DNA from: Apostichopus japonicus
Taxonomy: Eukaryota; Echinodermata; Holothuroidea; Aspidochirotida; Stichopodidae
DNA: 64,000 nt
Direction: 5' to 3'
NCBI RefSeq assembly: GCF_037975245.1
Contig: NC_092577.1
Coordinates: 18,970,898 to 19,034,897 of the forward strand
Shown: piece after piece, positions 44,581-55,009 of the stretch
How the letters are laid out: the number at the start of each line of letters is the position of its first letter
Position numbering within the stretch: position 1 is the stretch's first letter
The notes under the pieces: model-generated
What the model was told of the DNA's origin: nothing
Database searches by the model: none
What the model saw: only the letters and a program-made list of their open reading frames with translations
Program-made: the position numbers and the translations under genes

Positions 44581-46009
44581 CTAATTTCTCAAATACTGAT
44601 TTATCACGTAGGCAATTTCAATTACTCTCCACATTATAACATTAGGTTTCTCACTAGCAGTGACTAGCGTTAGGCTGCAATGGGCCCTCGTAACAATATG
44701 CTTCCCTGAAGATATATATATAATTTCCTCAATTCTAACTGCAGGATTCTCAACATTCTTGGCATCAACCATGCTTAACTCTATCATATGAAAATCGGAT
44801 ATTTCAAGTTCACCTTCTTGCGGGGAACCCTTTTATGGCAAAACTGACAGGCGGAATTGCACAGAAGGAGTTTACTTGTAACTCAACAGGTAATGGTAAT
44901 TCGCCATTAGCTCTTTCAATACATGTATGACTTAAACTGAAAACCAAATGAAGTGCAACTATTCGCCATTTCTTGTAGACTAGACATAATTTCTGCATCA
45001 TACCTTCCCTTTAGTGCATATGAAGAAACTAGATTATTGCAGAGCCAGTGCCAAACAGGTTCTTTCATGGCACATGGTGCCATTCCAACCTTATCCCTGA
45101 TTACACATGTTTCATACAAAATTGAGTGAAACTGACACTTTGGTATGTATTTACAAATTCCAAATTAAAAAAAATCTAAAAGTGCATTCACTGCACAAGA
45201 GTAACCATGATAATCATGGTCCAAACAACTTTTACCATTTATGAAATGAGGAATTTCCATCACAGTAAGAGAATAAACATTACAAATAGCAGACTACATC
45301 ATGAAATTTAGGAGTTTTTGACCTTAACTCAAACTCAGGTTTAACTTGCTGTATGAAATCCCATACAAATGTCCAACATTGCTCGCTGGAGGAGGACAAC
45401 AAGCCGTCAATACTACAGCTTTCAATAGTTTCCTGTTGGTCAATGTCACCACAAACTGTCTTACAAAATTGAAACAACTGTCTCCTCTCATAATATCCCA
45501 CTCCAAACCAAAAAATGTTGTCTAGCATGTTTAAGTTTTTATCCCTTAGAATGAATGTCTTTCTCTTCTTTGCAATAAAATCAAGTCCAAAAAGTTCCAG
45601 GTCTACATCTGGAGAAGCTAAAGCAAACGAAACTGCTCTGGTTCTAGCCTTGCTTTAAGAGCTCTTTCGACTTCCTCCAGAGCAAGCCTGTCGCAGATGA
45701 CCTGTCCTCACTGCTTTCCTGTAAACATAATCATGCTTGGACTTTTCCTGAGACGCATGAAAGGCCTTCTTAGTGGCTCCCTTTAATGTCTGTTTCACAT
45801 ACCTTGAAAAATGCACGGATGCTTTGTCCACCTTCTTTGTTGGTCCTGAGATGCAGAAGTCAGTCTTATCAATAACAAATCCCTCACATGTGTAAGAACT
45901 ACCATCTTTCCATATGTTCTGTACTCCTTCAGACACCCCTATCCCAGATGCTTGCACAACATCTCCAACTTGCAGGAAAGTTTCGGGGCACGGGAAAAAT
46001 GCATCTTTT
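44581..46009 (-). pseudogene. Gene Y, long 3' exon of an unrecognised protein
   Basis: A nearly continuous minus-strand coding signal of about 475 codons follows a TTTTCAG acceptor at 46010. It begins KDAFFPCPETFLQVGDVVQA, continues HFSRYVKQTLKGATKKAFHA, LELFGLDFIAKKRKTFILRD, then LDHDYHGYSCAVNALLDFF, RDKVGMAPCAMKEPVWHWLC, CAIPPVSFAIKGFP, and ends IEEIIYISSGKHIVTRAHCS ... YLRN-stop at 44581. It is interrupted by in-frame TAA at 45655 and at about 45164, and by frame changes near 45290, 44930 and 44815. I do not recognise the family. The GYSCAVNALL context (Cys opening a helix) is reminiscent of a thiol-peptidase nucleophile, which is speculation. Upstream exons are listed separately. Confidence 0.5.
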
Positions 46010-46714
46010 CTGAAAATGACAAGAATGTACAGTGCAACATCTTCATAGTTGTGAAGTGTAACTAGGAGCTTTCAAAAATCCCGAGTTCAAATAAGGATGC
46101 CAAAAAAGCAAAGAAAATCAAATCAAACATATTATATTCCAAGGCCACATATGCTATTGAAAGTTTAATAAGATTGAACTATTATTAATTTCAAATTTAT
46201 TTCAGCTATTTCTGTAATTTCTTGTCAATTAAAAAATGTGTAATTTTAACTAATATAGAAGATTTCAAGTTTTTTTAATTGTTGAATGTATACATGATCT
46301 CCAACTGCACCAGTAAGTATATCACTTAACAAAACAATTGTCCCTGTACCACTCTCTAGATAACAATAATACTTGGAATATTAACACTGTGTGGAACTAT
46401 ATATCCAATTGGTCACATATGGTATGTTTGCAGCAGTGTCATTAATTGCAGTTCTTTAGGAAAGCAAGGCAATTAGCTTCAAGTTCAATCAAGTGTACTG
46501 TATGAAGGCAGGCAATCTCAACTTAGACTTACATGGGCCATAGCAAGCGGGGGGGGGGGGGGGGCATTTATGTATGCAAGATATATCGAGCATGACGAGT
46601 ACATCTAGGCATGAAAACTACTAGAAATGTACCTATTTGATGTCAAAAATCAATAAATTCTTATTTTTTCATATATTTATAACAATTCATTGGCAATTCA
46701 AATATATACATTAC

Positions 46715-46782
46715 TGTATCTTGTAATTCTGCACTATTCTCCAAAGGAGTTGAACTTTCGCCCATGGAACCTTCAGGGATAT
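46715..46782 (-). CDS. Gene Y, candidate internal exon
   Basis: After CTTTCAG the minus strand gives DIPEGSMGESSTPLENSAEL and ends ACA|GTAATG. It receives phase 1 from the 49747-49682 exon as expected (G + AT). Its exit phase does not match the long exon at 46009, so another exon or an indel lies between. Acidic and low-complexity. Confidence 0.35.
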
Positions 46783-47669
46783 CTGAAAGGAAATTTTGTG
46801 ACATGTAATAATCATAATATACCTATTTTGATAATGCTGACAAGTGACAATTGAAATTACCAAAGACAAAATTGTAAACAGAAAATTATATCTTACAGAC
46901 TGGGGAAGCTGAATGTTAAAGAGGTTACATCTCTTCCTGTTCAAAGTGACATGCTTTAAATACAGTATAGCTCACATCAACTGGACAGGCCTTTGTACCA
47001 ATTCATGCATAAAACTGTTGAAACACATATATTCAACTTCTATTCACGTTTATGTATTTGATTACATGAAAATTTTTTTTGTTTGAAAATTAAATTGGCA
47101 CCATTTGTCATGGCTAACATATGAAATGGTAGCATAATTTTTACCACTAAAACGAGCCGACACCAGGCATGAATGAATGCCTCTACTTGAATTTATTCGC
47201 GTATAGTAATTGCGCAGACCCTTGATATGATATACAGTAGGCCCAAACACGAGGCTTCAACAATGTCACTTTTTAGTACTTGACCATGGTGCTAGCTGTT
47301 TTCTAAACATACTTGCCCTTATGATTTGTCGAATCCAAACCTACATAAAAATTATAAAGTCTACAAACGTCATATTGCAGTTTAAGGTACATTATTCTTT
47401 CACACTGTAGCCCATGCATCATGATGTATGTATTGCACATATGCCTAGTTGCTTAGGCAAGTGTTATAGTAGTTGGTGCATAAGAATGTCCAAGTGTAAA
47501 ATATGGTTCTATCAATTCTGTTTTAAATCAATACCAGTTACATCATTATCAGCTCAAACATAGTGTTTTTGAATCACTTACACTGCCTTTTTTGTTTACA
47601 TTATAAATCTTGAGTTACTAACAATTGCTTTGTAGCATACAACTACAATACAAATAAGTACTGTCATTT

Positions 47670-48340
47670 TTAGCTCATACCAGCATGCTGGTGTGAGCTA
47701 TTGTTACAGTGCGGCGTCTATCACTCTATCATTCTATCACTCTATCCGTCAACAATTGGTAAAACCGCTCCCACTCGCACAGTGTTTGATGGGATTTCAT
47801 GAAACTTGGACACAAGGACCATTAGGTATAGGGCCATCAGAGATGATCCAAAATTTGGGGTCAAAGGTCACCTGTGGGCCGTAATGGGCCATTTTGTGGA
47901 AATACGAAAAATGCTTCTTCTCCTACAGATTCCATGGTACAATGTTGAGGGTTTGTCACGATAGTACTATGGTAGTTTTACCTTCAGGGTGTTCATGAAT
48001 TTCAGATCAAAGATCAACTAGGGGTCTTTTGTGGGCCGGGCCGCGGCCCTATATTTTCAAATTGCTCCTGTTCGTACAGTGTATGGCCAATTATAATGAA
48101 ACTTGGTCACAATGTTCCTCGGGATGAGAGTTACGAGGGGTGTTCGGAAAATTGAGGTCAAAGGTCATTTAGGGGGTCATCGGGGGTCATTCTTTGTAAT
48201 ATTTTCAAATATCTCAATCTTCTCAAGATTTTGATGGATCATATTCAAAGTTGAACTGATGATTGTTGGATTGTGTATGAATAAGGTGATGCCTAAAAAT
48301 TTTTGGTCAAAAGTTAATTAATTACAATTAATCCCATTGT
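47670..48340. repeat. Dispersed repeat starting with a perfect-type hairpin
   Basis: It starts TAGCTCATACCAGC then ATGCTGGTGTGAGCTA, an almost perfect ~30-bp palindrome. TCTATCA-type short repeats follow, then text typical of invertebrate dispersed repeats (GGGATTTCATGAAACTTGG, later ATAATGAAACTTGGTCACAA). It includes GGGTCAAAGGTCA (47858) and a perfect AGGTCAAAGGTCA (48155). No coding content. Confidence 0.55.
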
Positions 48341-49681
48341 TTAAAAAAATCTGAGCCTTCACTTTTTGCCAAAGCTCCTTTAATTTGTCTCCCAGTGTCT
48401 GCAGTGTTTGTTTACATTTGTGCAGGACTGGGAGTTGTTATTAACTGTTGAACTGTAAGCATGAGAGCCCTATAGCCAATCAGCACTTGCCGATTCTTAG
48501 AAGTCTTTGAGCCTGAGGTATGTAGGCAGCTTGTGAAGTTATGCGTTGTAGGGAGTGCTTGTTATGTCTGCTAAGGTAGAGGGGAGAAAGTTTAATAGGG
48601 TAGGTCAGTGGTATTGTTTGAGAGAGTGGGTAAAATAGGATTTAAAGGGGAAAATAGGAATTATAGCCAGTGGTGTGGCCAGGATTCTGCTAATGGAGGG
48701 GGGGGGGGTATCCCTCACGGGCCCAAAATTGGTTTTGTGGGCCCTACATTTTTAAGCTCGAAAAGGTATGAGCTTCTGCACCATTGGTGCTCTAGTTATA
48801 TATATTCTACACTACCACATGGAATACTTCTGTACAAGCACATAGTATACACATAACACTAGGGCCAATGCTAATGCAAGAATTTCCGAGCATTATAAAC
48901 TTACAGTATTTTTGCTCATGAACTTCAAAATACATGGGCTGTGATGATTATGGAACTGTTCAAGGATCACATTAATGGTACATGTTGTGGTGGCAAATGT
49001 GTTAATTTTGGTTTTTTTGAATATTTATTTCGAAGGTCAGAGCTACTTGCCCCATTACAATATTGAGCAATGCACTTGCCTGATTGACTTTTACTTGCCT
49101 CAGGCTGACAGGTGGGAGATTTGTGGAGGGCAAGCCTACATTTAAAAAACTAAGTAGCTGTGCCCATTCTTGATATCAATTCGTGCCTGTACTTTAAATA
49201 AAATGGGCACACCGTTCTTATGACTTTGAAGTACCAAAATAGTTTCTTCCCCTACATGGTGGCAAACTATAACCATTTGAACTATCCGATACACCTATTA
49301 CATATGCATCTTATAACAGCAAGGTGTGAACAAATCTTATGCTCCCATAAATGTTGTGTAGATACTGTGTAGTGTATAACAACATTTACACACTCTTTTA
49401 CAGATACTACTGTTTAATACGCCTTTCCAATTTTGTAACATACATATTTTGAAGAATCTCTTTAATACTACTGCGATATCCTACAAAAAGTATTTCTTTT
49501 CAGAGGCACTGCTTTGTTTTCGCAATTTGCAATACTCAGTAAAAGCTCTTAACAAACTTGTGAAAATGAACTCAAGGACAAAAAGACCCCTTCAATCCAA
49601 ACTGAAAATGAGCTTAATTAAAAACGAACTTCCATTTCTTTAATTATAATTAAGGAACTGACAGTTTGCTTAGAACTGTAC

Positions 49682-49747
49682 CTGATGTGGTAGCCTTGAC
49701 AGCCTTTGGAGTTGTGACCTTCCTCTTATTGTTCCTCTTCTCTGTTC
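49682..49747 (-). CDS. Gene Y, candidate basic exon
   Basis: A 66-nt exon after AATTGTAG reading GTEKRNNKRKVTTPKAVKAT, with donor AG|GTACAG; phase 1 in and out. The short Lys/Arg-rich stretch could be a nuclear-localisation-type segment. Phases fit the flanking candidate exons. Confidence 0.4.
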
Positions 49748-49749
49748 CT

Positions 49750-50471
49750 ACAATTAAAAAAACTGTATAAAACAACTTCTCAACTCAGATGCCTAGGGTA
49801 GTACGGGACATTGACAGAATAAAATGGTTATCAAGATGGCCACACATCACAAGCAACTGCCCTACTTTGAACATCAGTTGAAGTACACCAGAGGTTGCTA
49901 TTTGTACAGTGAAGTCTGAGTCATGGTGAGAAATATACTTTAACAATACATGTTTGACTGCAACTCCAAAGGAGGCCTGGCACCTCACCCCAATTACTCT
50001 CACTGACTCCCTTACATTACTTGCTCAATTATAACTCTTGGAATGCACTATAGAAGACGTTTTGAAAGGTGAGGTATTACATTCTGTACTTGCACTTACT
50101 AACACTCTAAATGCAGAAATTAAGCAAATATAAACATCACTTGAGAAGTTGTTAACTTCTCATAACATGTTTTATTCATGTTAGTGGTGACAGCAGGGCA
50201 CAACTTTAAGACTAGGGCTAACATCCCTTAGCATGGTGCCAACCTGTGTATCCTTCTGTATGTGGGTACTCACACACACAAACTGTGAGTTGAATAACTG
50301 TTACCTTGGGCATCAAAAACCAACAGCAGACAAATACATACAAACATACACGGGGTCATGACTGTACAAACTTAGATCTTGTTTGCTTGTAGCAGGAAAT
50401 CAAAACTTAAAAACCCGAAGGCAAGTTTCTATAAAGAACAGCCCATTTGCCTCTATGGTGAGATAATTTAC
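49750..50471. other. Intron of gene Y
   Basis: No independent feature is supported; a short CACACACA tract lies at about 50272. Confidence 0.35.
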
Positions 50472-50638
50472 CTTCCTCCCCATCCTCTTCAAGCTCCATC
50501 TGAAGACAGGCTGGGAAAGTAGCCGTTTCTCCATCATTCCTTTCAATCTGCACCTCAAAAACAGTCACCTCCTCCAAATGGTCATTTATCTTCACCTGTA
50601 CCACATCTCTAGCACACAATGATCTTAACATTGTTGTT
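50472..50638 (-). CDS. Gene Y, 3' part of an exon split by a LINE
   Basis: The minus strand reads MLRSLCARDVVQVKINDHLE, then VFEVQIERNDGETATFPACL and QMELEEDGEE, ending at donor G|GTAAAT (phase 1). The other part of the exon lies at 55007-54964, beyond the LINE B copy. Skipping the LINE and one copy of the 12-bp duplication gives an uninterrupted frame. Function unknown. Confidence 0.55.
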
Positions 50639-50970
50639 GTGCTTTTTACGTGCTACGAAAAAACGGACACGGACCAAAGGTCAACAAAACCAAAAACAAA
50701 CCCAGTCTGTAAAGCAACAACTGAAACCCATCAATCTCTCACTAACGCAGCGTTTAACGTGACGCGAAAAGGGCACGGACCCAAATGCCAACCGAAGCAA
50801 AAGAAATAAAACACTACAAACAAGCCCCAAAAAGCCAACCCCAAACCACAAACAGAAAAATGAAACCAACCCATACTATGTAACGACCACACAGCCCCCA
50901 CACCTACCAAGTAACTCACTCCAAATTTCATCCGGGGAACGCCGTCCCGATAGTAGACGACAGGCTTGCG

Positions 50971-52614
50971 CTAGCGTCTACGGAATGCAGTGTCGGGAAG
51001 CCGTGCATGGTCCGCCTCCATGCGCAACCTGATGTCACTTTGCACGAGGGGGACAACATCCTCTGCCCTCCAGACGTCCCCATCGAAGACTAGGCGGCAT
51101 CTGCTGTTCCAGATGTGTCTCCTGATGACAGCGGCAAACAACAACAGCAGATCCCTAACCCAGGTTGGGCACACAGGGGGCAACAAACCATACAAAACAA
51201 AATCACTACTAATGGCCCACTGTGTGCAACCAATAACACCAATAACGAAGGCGTGAAACCAATCCCACACAAACCGGACAAAGGGACACTCCAGCAAAAG
51301 GTGTTGCATAGTCTCGATGGCTTTACAGCCCACACGGGGACAAATCCCATCACCTAATCGCCACCTGACTAGGCGAAAATGGTTAGTGATGAGGACCCCA
51401 TGTGCAATCCTCCACGCCAAGTCCCTGAGACGGCTATCTAGTGACTTGCAACACACAGACCGCCACACATCTGGAGAGATGGCGGTCCGGCAAGCCGACG
51501 GGCACACAGGTGCGAGCATTGGACGAAACAATGGTGGGTATAACACAGAGGGGGCCACGTTCAGCAGAACATGTGGCCCACCCTCTTCTTTGATTCTACG
51601 AAGAGAGTCACCAATCTGAGTATAGACCCCAGAAGGGCGTGTCGCCTTTGGCCGGTTATTGGAAAAGGATCCGGGCCAGTGGTGTCGCAAAAGAAACCCA
51701 CCCCAGTACAAAAAAAGCAAAGGGAAACGAAGGATTTTCAAAAGCAACAAAACACCTTTCAAGAGGAGAAAGCGCAGTTTACATGGTAGGTGGACCAAAC
51801 CAAGATCACCGCTCAAGGGGGTCTTATACAGAACGGTCCTTTTGACAAGGTTTGGTTTGCGCTTTCCCCAAATGAAATCAAAAATGATCCTCTCCAGTCG
51901 CACCAAGGCATGATCCGGTGCGGCGATCACCGTACCAGGATACCAAAGGAGAGGAACAATAAACCTATTTACAACTGTAACCTTCCCAGGGAGGGAGAGC
52001 CACCTGTGACTGAATGTGTCGAGCCTTGCCTCCACCTGATCAGCCTTCTCGGCCCAAGTGGTGGCCTCCGGGGCACCATAACCTAGCCAGATGCCATTTA
52101 CCTTGATCATGACATCTGACCAAGTAGCATCGAACGGGAGGGATTGGCCGCGCCAACCTCCCAATCGCAGCCCTTTGGTCTTGGACTTGTTCAGTCTGGC
52201 ACCAGTAGCCTCTTGGAAGGTGGTCAAAACCTTCGATAAAGGCTTGAAGGAGGCGAGGTCCGACACAATACAGGTGACGTCATCGGCATACTGCACGCAT
52301 TTAACTCTAGCCCCACCCGGTACGTTGAAGGGTCGAAATCGAAAGCATCTGTCCAGCGAGGTACTGAGCGTTTCGCTGAAAAGAACATACAACGGGGAGA
52401 GGGGACAACCCTGACGGACTCCTCTTCGAACCGGGAAGGGACCAGAAGTTAATCCGTTAACAGTGACAATGCTCGTGACGTCCTTGTATAATAACGAGAC
52501 CCAACGAATATATACGGAGTTCAATCCGAAGGACTCTAAGGTTCTGAACAGGAAGTCGTGATCTACCATGTCAAAGGCCTTTTCCTGGTCCAGTGAGACC
52601 AGTGCACATGGCAA
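50971..52614 (-). CDS. LINE B ORF2, RT palm to C-terminus
   Basis: 547 residues: CALVSLDQEKAFDMVDHDF (catalytic Asp), RRGVRQGCPLSPLYVLFSET (one Leu fewer than family A), VQYADDVTC (YADD), then RLDTFSHRWLSLPGKVTVVN, LRDLAWRIAHGVLITNHF, and the zinc region CPRVGCKAIETMQHLLLEC (C-x4-C-x7-H-x4-C). It ends RLPDTAFRRR-stop. Clean over its whole length. Confidence 0.85.
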   Translation of the reverse strand: MPCALVSLDQEKAFDMVDHDFLFRTLESFGLNSVYIRWVSLLYKDVTSIVTVNGLTSGPFPVRRGVRQGCPLSPLYVLFSETLSTSLDRCFRFRPFNVPGGARVKCVQYADDVTCIVSDLASFKPLSKVLTTFQEATGARLNKSKTKGLRLGGWRGQSLPFDATWSDVMIKVNGIWLGYGAPEATTWAEKADQVEARLDTFSHRWLSLPGKVTVVNRFIVPLLWYPGTVIAAPDHALVRLERIIFDFIWGKRKPNLVKRTVLYKTPLSGDLGLVHLPCKLRFLLLKGVLLLLKILRFPLLFLYWGGFLLRHHWPGSFSNNRPKATRPSGVYTQIGDSLRRIKEEGGPHVLLNVAPSVLYPPLFRPMLAPVCPSACRTAISPDVWRSVCCKSLDSRLRDLAWRIAHGVLITNHFRLVRWRLGDGICPRVGCKAIETMQHLLLECPFVRFVWDWFHAFVIGVIGCTQWAISSDFVLYGLLPPVCPTWVRDLLLLFAAVIRRHIWNSRCRLVFDGDVWRAEDVVPLVQSDIRLRMEADHARLPDTAFRRR

Positions 52615-52907
52615 ATCACGAACTTTAACAACTCGATCAAGTCTCTCATCAACCAGAGGTTATGTTGAATACACTTGCCTCGCACAGCACAAGTCTGGAG
52701 AGGACCTACAATATCCGGCATCACGTCCGATAAGCGATTTCCTAATGCTTTGGCCAGGATTTTGTAGTCCACATTTAACAGCGTTATTGGACGCCTATTT
52801 GTAGGGTTCAAAGGGTCTCCTGACTTTGGGAGGAGAACAATATTTCCAAGCCGCTGTGTTTGGTTCCTGTAATTCAACTGGAAAGCGGTAGCGAAGACAT
52901 CTCTCAA
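52563..52907 (-). pseudogene. LINE B ORF2, RT fingers segment
   Basis: A separate frame reads FATAFQLNYRNQTQRLGNIV, LLPKSGDPLNPTNRRPITLL, KALGNRLSDVMPDIVGPLQT and QHNLWLMRDLIE, aligning with 32900-33100 of LINE A. The frame is lost near 52620, just before the palm Asp motif. Confidence 0.8.
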
Positions 52908-54267
52908 GTCCCCACCGAGGACCTCCCTCCTTCTTCATCGCTTCTACCGCTGTCCAGAGCTCACCAACGGAGAGATTCGAGCCCAAGCTATCATTTTTAC
53001 TCTCAGAGGGGGCCTTGTCTATACCAGACAACAAGTCCTCCTGGAGATCCTCGCTAACGACAGCCCTGGAGTACTGGTTCGAAAAGAACGACCCAAATAC
53101 CCCTAGGACTGCCTGCGGGCTCTCCACGACGACCCCACCAGGATGACACACTGCCCTTATTCTGCGGTCAACCACAGACTTGGTGTCGTCCCGGTAAAAA
53201 CGAATAGTGGTCTTCTCGTCCGCCTCAACAAACTGGATTCTGGCACGCACTCGGGCTCCGTGCAGTTTCTCATCGAGAAACACTCCAAGTGCATGCAGAT
53301 CAGACGATGAAGAACCATCCCTTGCTCTATTGCACAAGGAATGGAACTTGAATCTCCGTTGGTGAGCTCTCTCAACACAATACCTGATCTTGACCTCGTC
53401 CCACCAGACTAACGCATTGGGAAGAGCAGGCTTGAGGGACTGCCATCCTCTGTACTTCTCGACAAATTGCTCCTTGAAGTTTTGCTCTTTAACAATTTCC
53501 GTGTTCAGCCGCCAAAGTCCCTTCTCAACATGAAAGGACTCCGGCAGCTGCAAGCGCAAAACAACAGCGTCATGATCAGATAAAGGACATGAAATAATCG
53601 AGCACCGAGATCGAGGAAACTTGCGCGGGGCATAAAACCTGTCGAGTCTGGATGAAACTGTTCCATCTGGTTTATGCCACGTACAAGCAACCACCTGGGG
53701 ATTTTGGGACCTCCAAACATCCACAAGATCTCGGTGCTTGACAAACAAGCCTAGCTCAATCATGCCGGTGGTACAATTGGGGGACTCTTTCCTCGAACGT
53801 CTATCTAACGCAGAGTGAGGGACACAGTTAAAGTCCCCCCCCCCAAGGATACAATTTGCCTTACCCGGTACAAAGGATGGCAACACCGTGAAGAAATTTT
53901 TCCTACATTCTGGCCGGTTGGGGGCATACACATTGCAAACCACCAACTCACCCCGCGTGAGCCTTAAGTGTATGCACACCACCCGACCTTCATGGTCTTT
54001 CTCCACTTTTCCCACACAATGACACAGTTTTGGGGACACCAAAATTACAGTCCCGCAAGATGCCCCTGATCCAAAGGAGGCATAAAGGCCTCCTCCCCAC
54101 TCCAAGGACCAAAGATGAACATCACTCTCACAAGATATGTGGGTCTCTTGCAAAAGGACCACATCCACTTGGAGCAACTTGCAGAACTGTAAAATCCGTC
54201 GCCTTTTTGGGGTACCCCTCATCCCATTCACATTAAGGGTGGCGAGGGATAAGGTGTCTGGTGTCAT
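52795..54267 (-). CDS. LINE B ORF2, endonuclease half
   Basis: 490 residues. AP-like endonuclease motifs in order: LATLNVNGMRG (Asn), VVLLQETHIS (catalytic Glu), CNVYAPN, LGGGDFNCVP (Asp/Asn), SSRLDRFYAP and LSDHDAVVL (SDH). This enzyme nicks target DNA to prime reverse transcription. The last ~35 residues are out of frame relative to family A: where the RT entry motif (GKSPGSDG...) should be, about 20 residues are gone and the frame shifts (near 52925). The start ATG overlaps the ORF1 end. Confidence 0.85.
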   Translation of the reverse strand: MTPDTLSLATLNVNGMRGTPKRRRILQFCKLLQVDVVLLQETHISCESDVHLWSLEWGGGLYASFGSGASCGTVILVSPKLCHCVGKVEKDHEGRVVCIHLRLTRGELVVCNVYAPNRPECRKNFFTVLPSFVPGKANCILGGGDFNCVPHSALDRRSRKESPNCTTGMIELGLFVKHRDLVDVWRSQNPQVVACTWHKPDGTVSSRLDRFYAPRKFPRSRCSIISCPLSDHDAVVLRLQLPESFHVEKGLWRLNTEIVKEQNFKEQFVEKYRGWQSLKPALPNALVWWDEVKIRYCVERAHQRRFKFHSLCNRARDGSSSSDLHALGVFLDEKLHGARVRARIQFVEADEKTTIRFYRDDTKSVVDRRIRAVCHPGGVVVESPQAVLGVFGSFFSNQYSRAVVSEDLQEDLLSGIDKAPSESKNDSLGSNLSVGELWTAVEAMKKEGGPRWGLERCLRYRFPVELQEPNTAAWKYCSPPKVRRPFEPYK

Positions 54268-54766
54268 AACCTGTGATGTTTTCCCAATACGGCTCTTTTC
54301 AGGCCCTTAGCGGTGTTTCGCCTTTTCCTACGACCTAGCAGACCTCTTAGCTCCTCGTCACAAGGAACAGGAGGTCCACTAGCGACCATCGTGTCCGGTA
54401 TAGTGGAAGCGACTGCGGGCAGGGTGGAAGGGCCGCTCGAGTCAGTGAGATCAGTGGCGTGTTTTGTCTCATCAAACCAATCGGAGGACTCCTGTTCAGA
54501 CATGTCCAGAGGGAGATGGAGGACTGTGACCCACACCGAACTGTCGTACGGTGTGACCTTCAGTCCCTCGACTCCCTCCAACACATGGAGGTAAAACGAA
54601 CATCAGAACAATTCATACCCCGGAGAGGTTTACGCTGAAGCGCGTCAACCTCTCCAGGTACTTTTAAACCAACAGAACGCAAAACTGAAAAAACTTGTCC
54701 GGGGACGACCTTAGCCTCCCCCGAAAAACTCAACAATACGATTTTGCTGTCACGGCGAGCCGCCAT
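54264..54766 (-). pseudogene. LINE B ORF1
   Basis: The first frame, from the second ATG, reads MAARRDSKIVLLSFSGEAKV, then LRSVGLKVPGEVDALQRKPL. The second frame continues LEGVEGLKVTPYDSSVWVTV, LPLDMSEQESSDWFDE and ends in the basic RGLLGRRKRRNTAKGLKRAV. The alternating strand-like pattern suggests an RNA-binding fold, unproven. A +1 frame change sits near 54585. The protein is short compared with typical Tx1 ORF1, so an internal deletion is likely. Confidence 0.6.
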
Positions 54767-54963
54767 GACAGCTAGGGGTGTGGCAAAGCCACGCACCTAT
54801 ACAAAAACCAAAAGGAAGCAAACCCAAAACACACAAACTACACTAACACAAACTGCAAACTAATGAAAGGCCAACGTAAAAACACAAAAAGGTGTGGTCA
54901 ACGAAAAGTGGAGAGCAGCCGAAAACACGTCCGCACTCCACGAGAACTGAACTTGTTCAGAAC

Positions 54964-55007
54964 AACATTTTTGTTAACTGGCCTTTTGTGCTTCCTTCCA
55001 AGTTGAG
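54964..55007 (-). CDS. Gene Y, 5' part of the LINE-split exon
   Basis: A 44-nt segment after acceptor CATCCACAG: LNLEGSTKGQLTKM. Its final bases are the AACAAAAATGTT copy of the duplicated target site, and the frame resumes at 50626. Further upstream exons were not found. Confidence 0.5.
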
Positions 55008-55009
55008 CT

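Larger units (their letters stand above)
46010..49680. other. Introns of gene Y and dispersed repeats
   Basis: A G14 run lies at about 46550-46563. A hairpin-ended repeat lies at 47670-48340 (separate entry). Repeat-like GGGGGGGGGTATCCCTC sequence lies near 48700. No other gene is supported. Confidence 0.4.
50639..54963 (-). mobile_element. LINE family B (Tx1-like), near full-length copy
   Basis: 4325 bp bounded by AACATTGTTGTT (50627-50638) and AACATTTTTGTT (54964-54975), a 12-bp target duplication with one mismatch. The minus-strand order is ORF1 (about 54760-54265), ORF2 with endonuclease and RT (54267-50971), and 3' UTR (50970-50639) ending GTAAAAAGCAC without a poly(A) tail. ORF1 and ORF2 overlap by a few bases. 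The element lies inside an exon of gene Y, same orientation. It carries frameshifts in ORF1 and ORF2 and a deletion in the first RT motif, so it is not autonomous as written. Confidence 0.9.

Noticed and set aside
51090-52414. Plus-strand ORFs opposite LINE B ORF2
   Set aside because: Antisense shadows of the reverse transcriptase frame.
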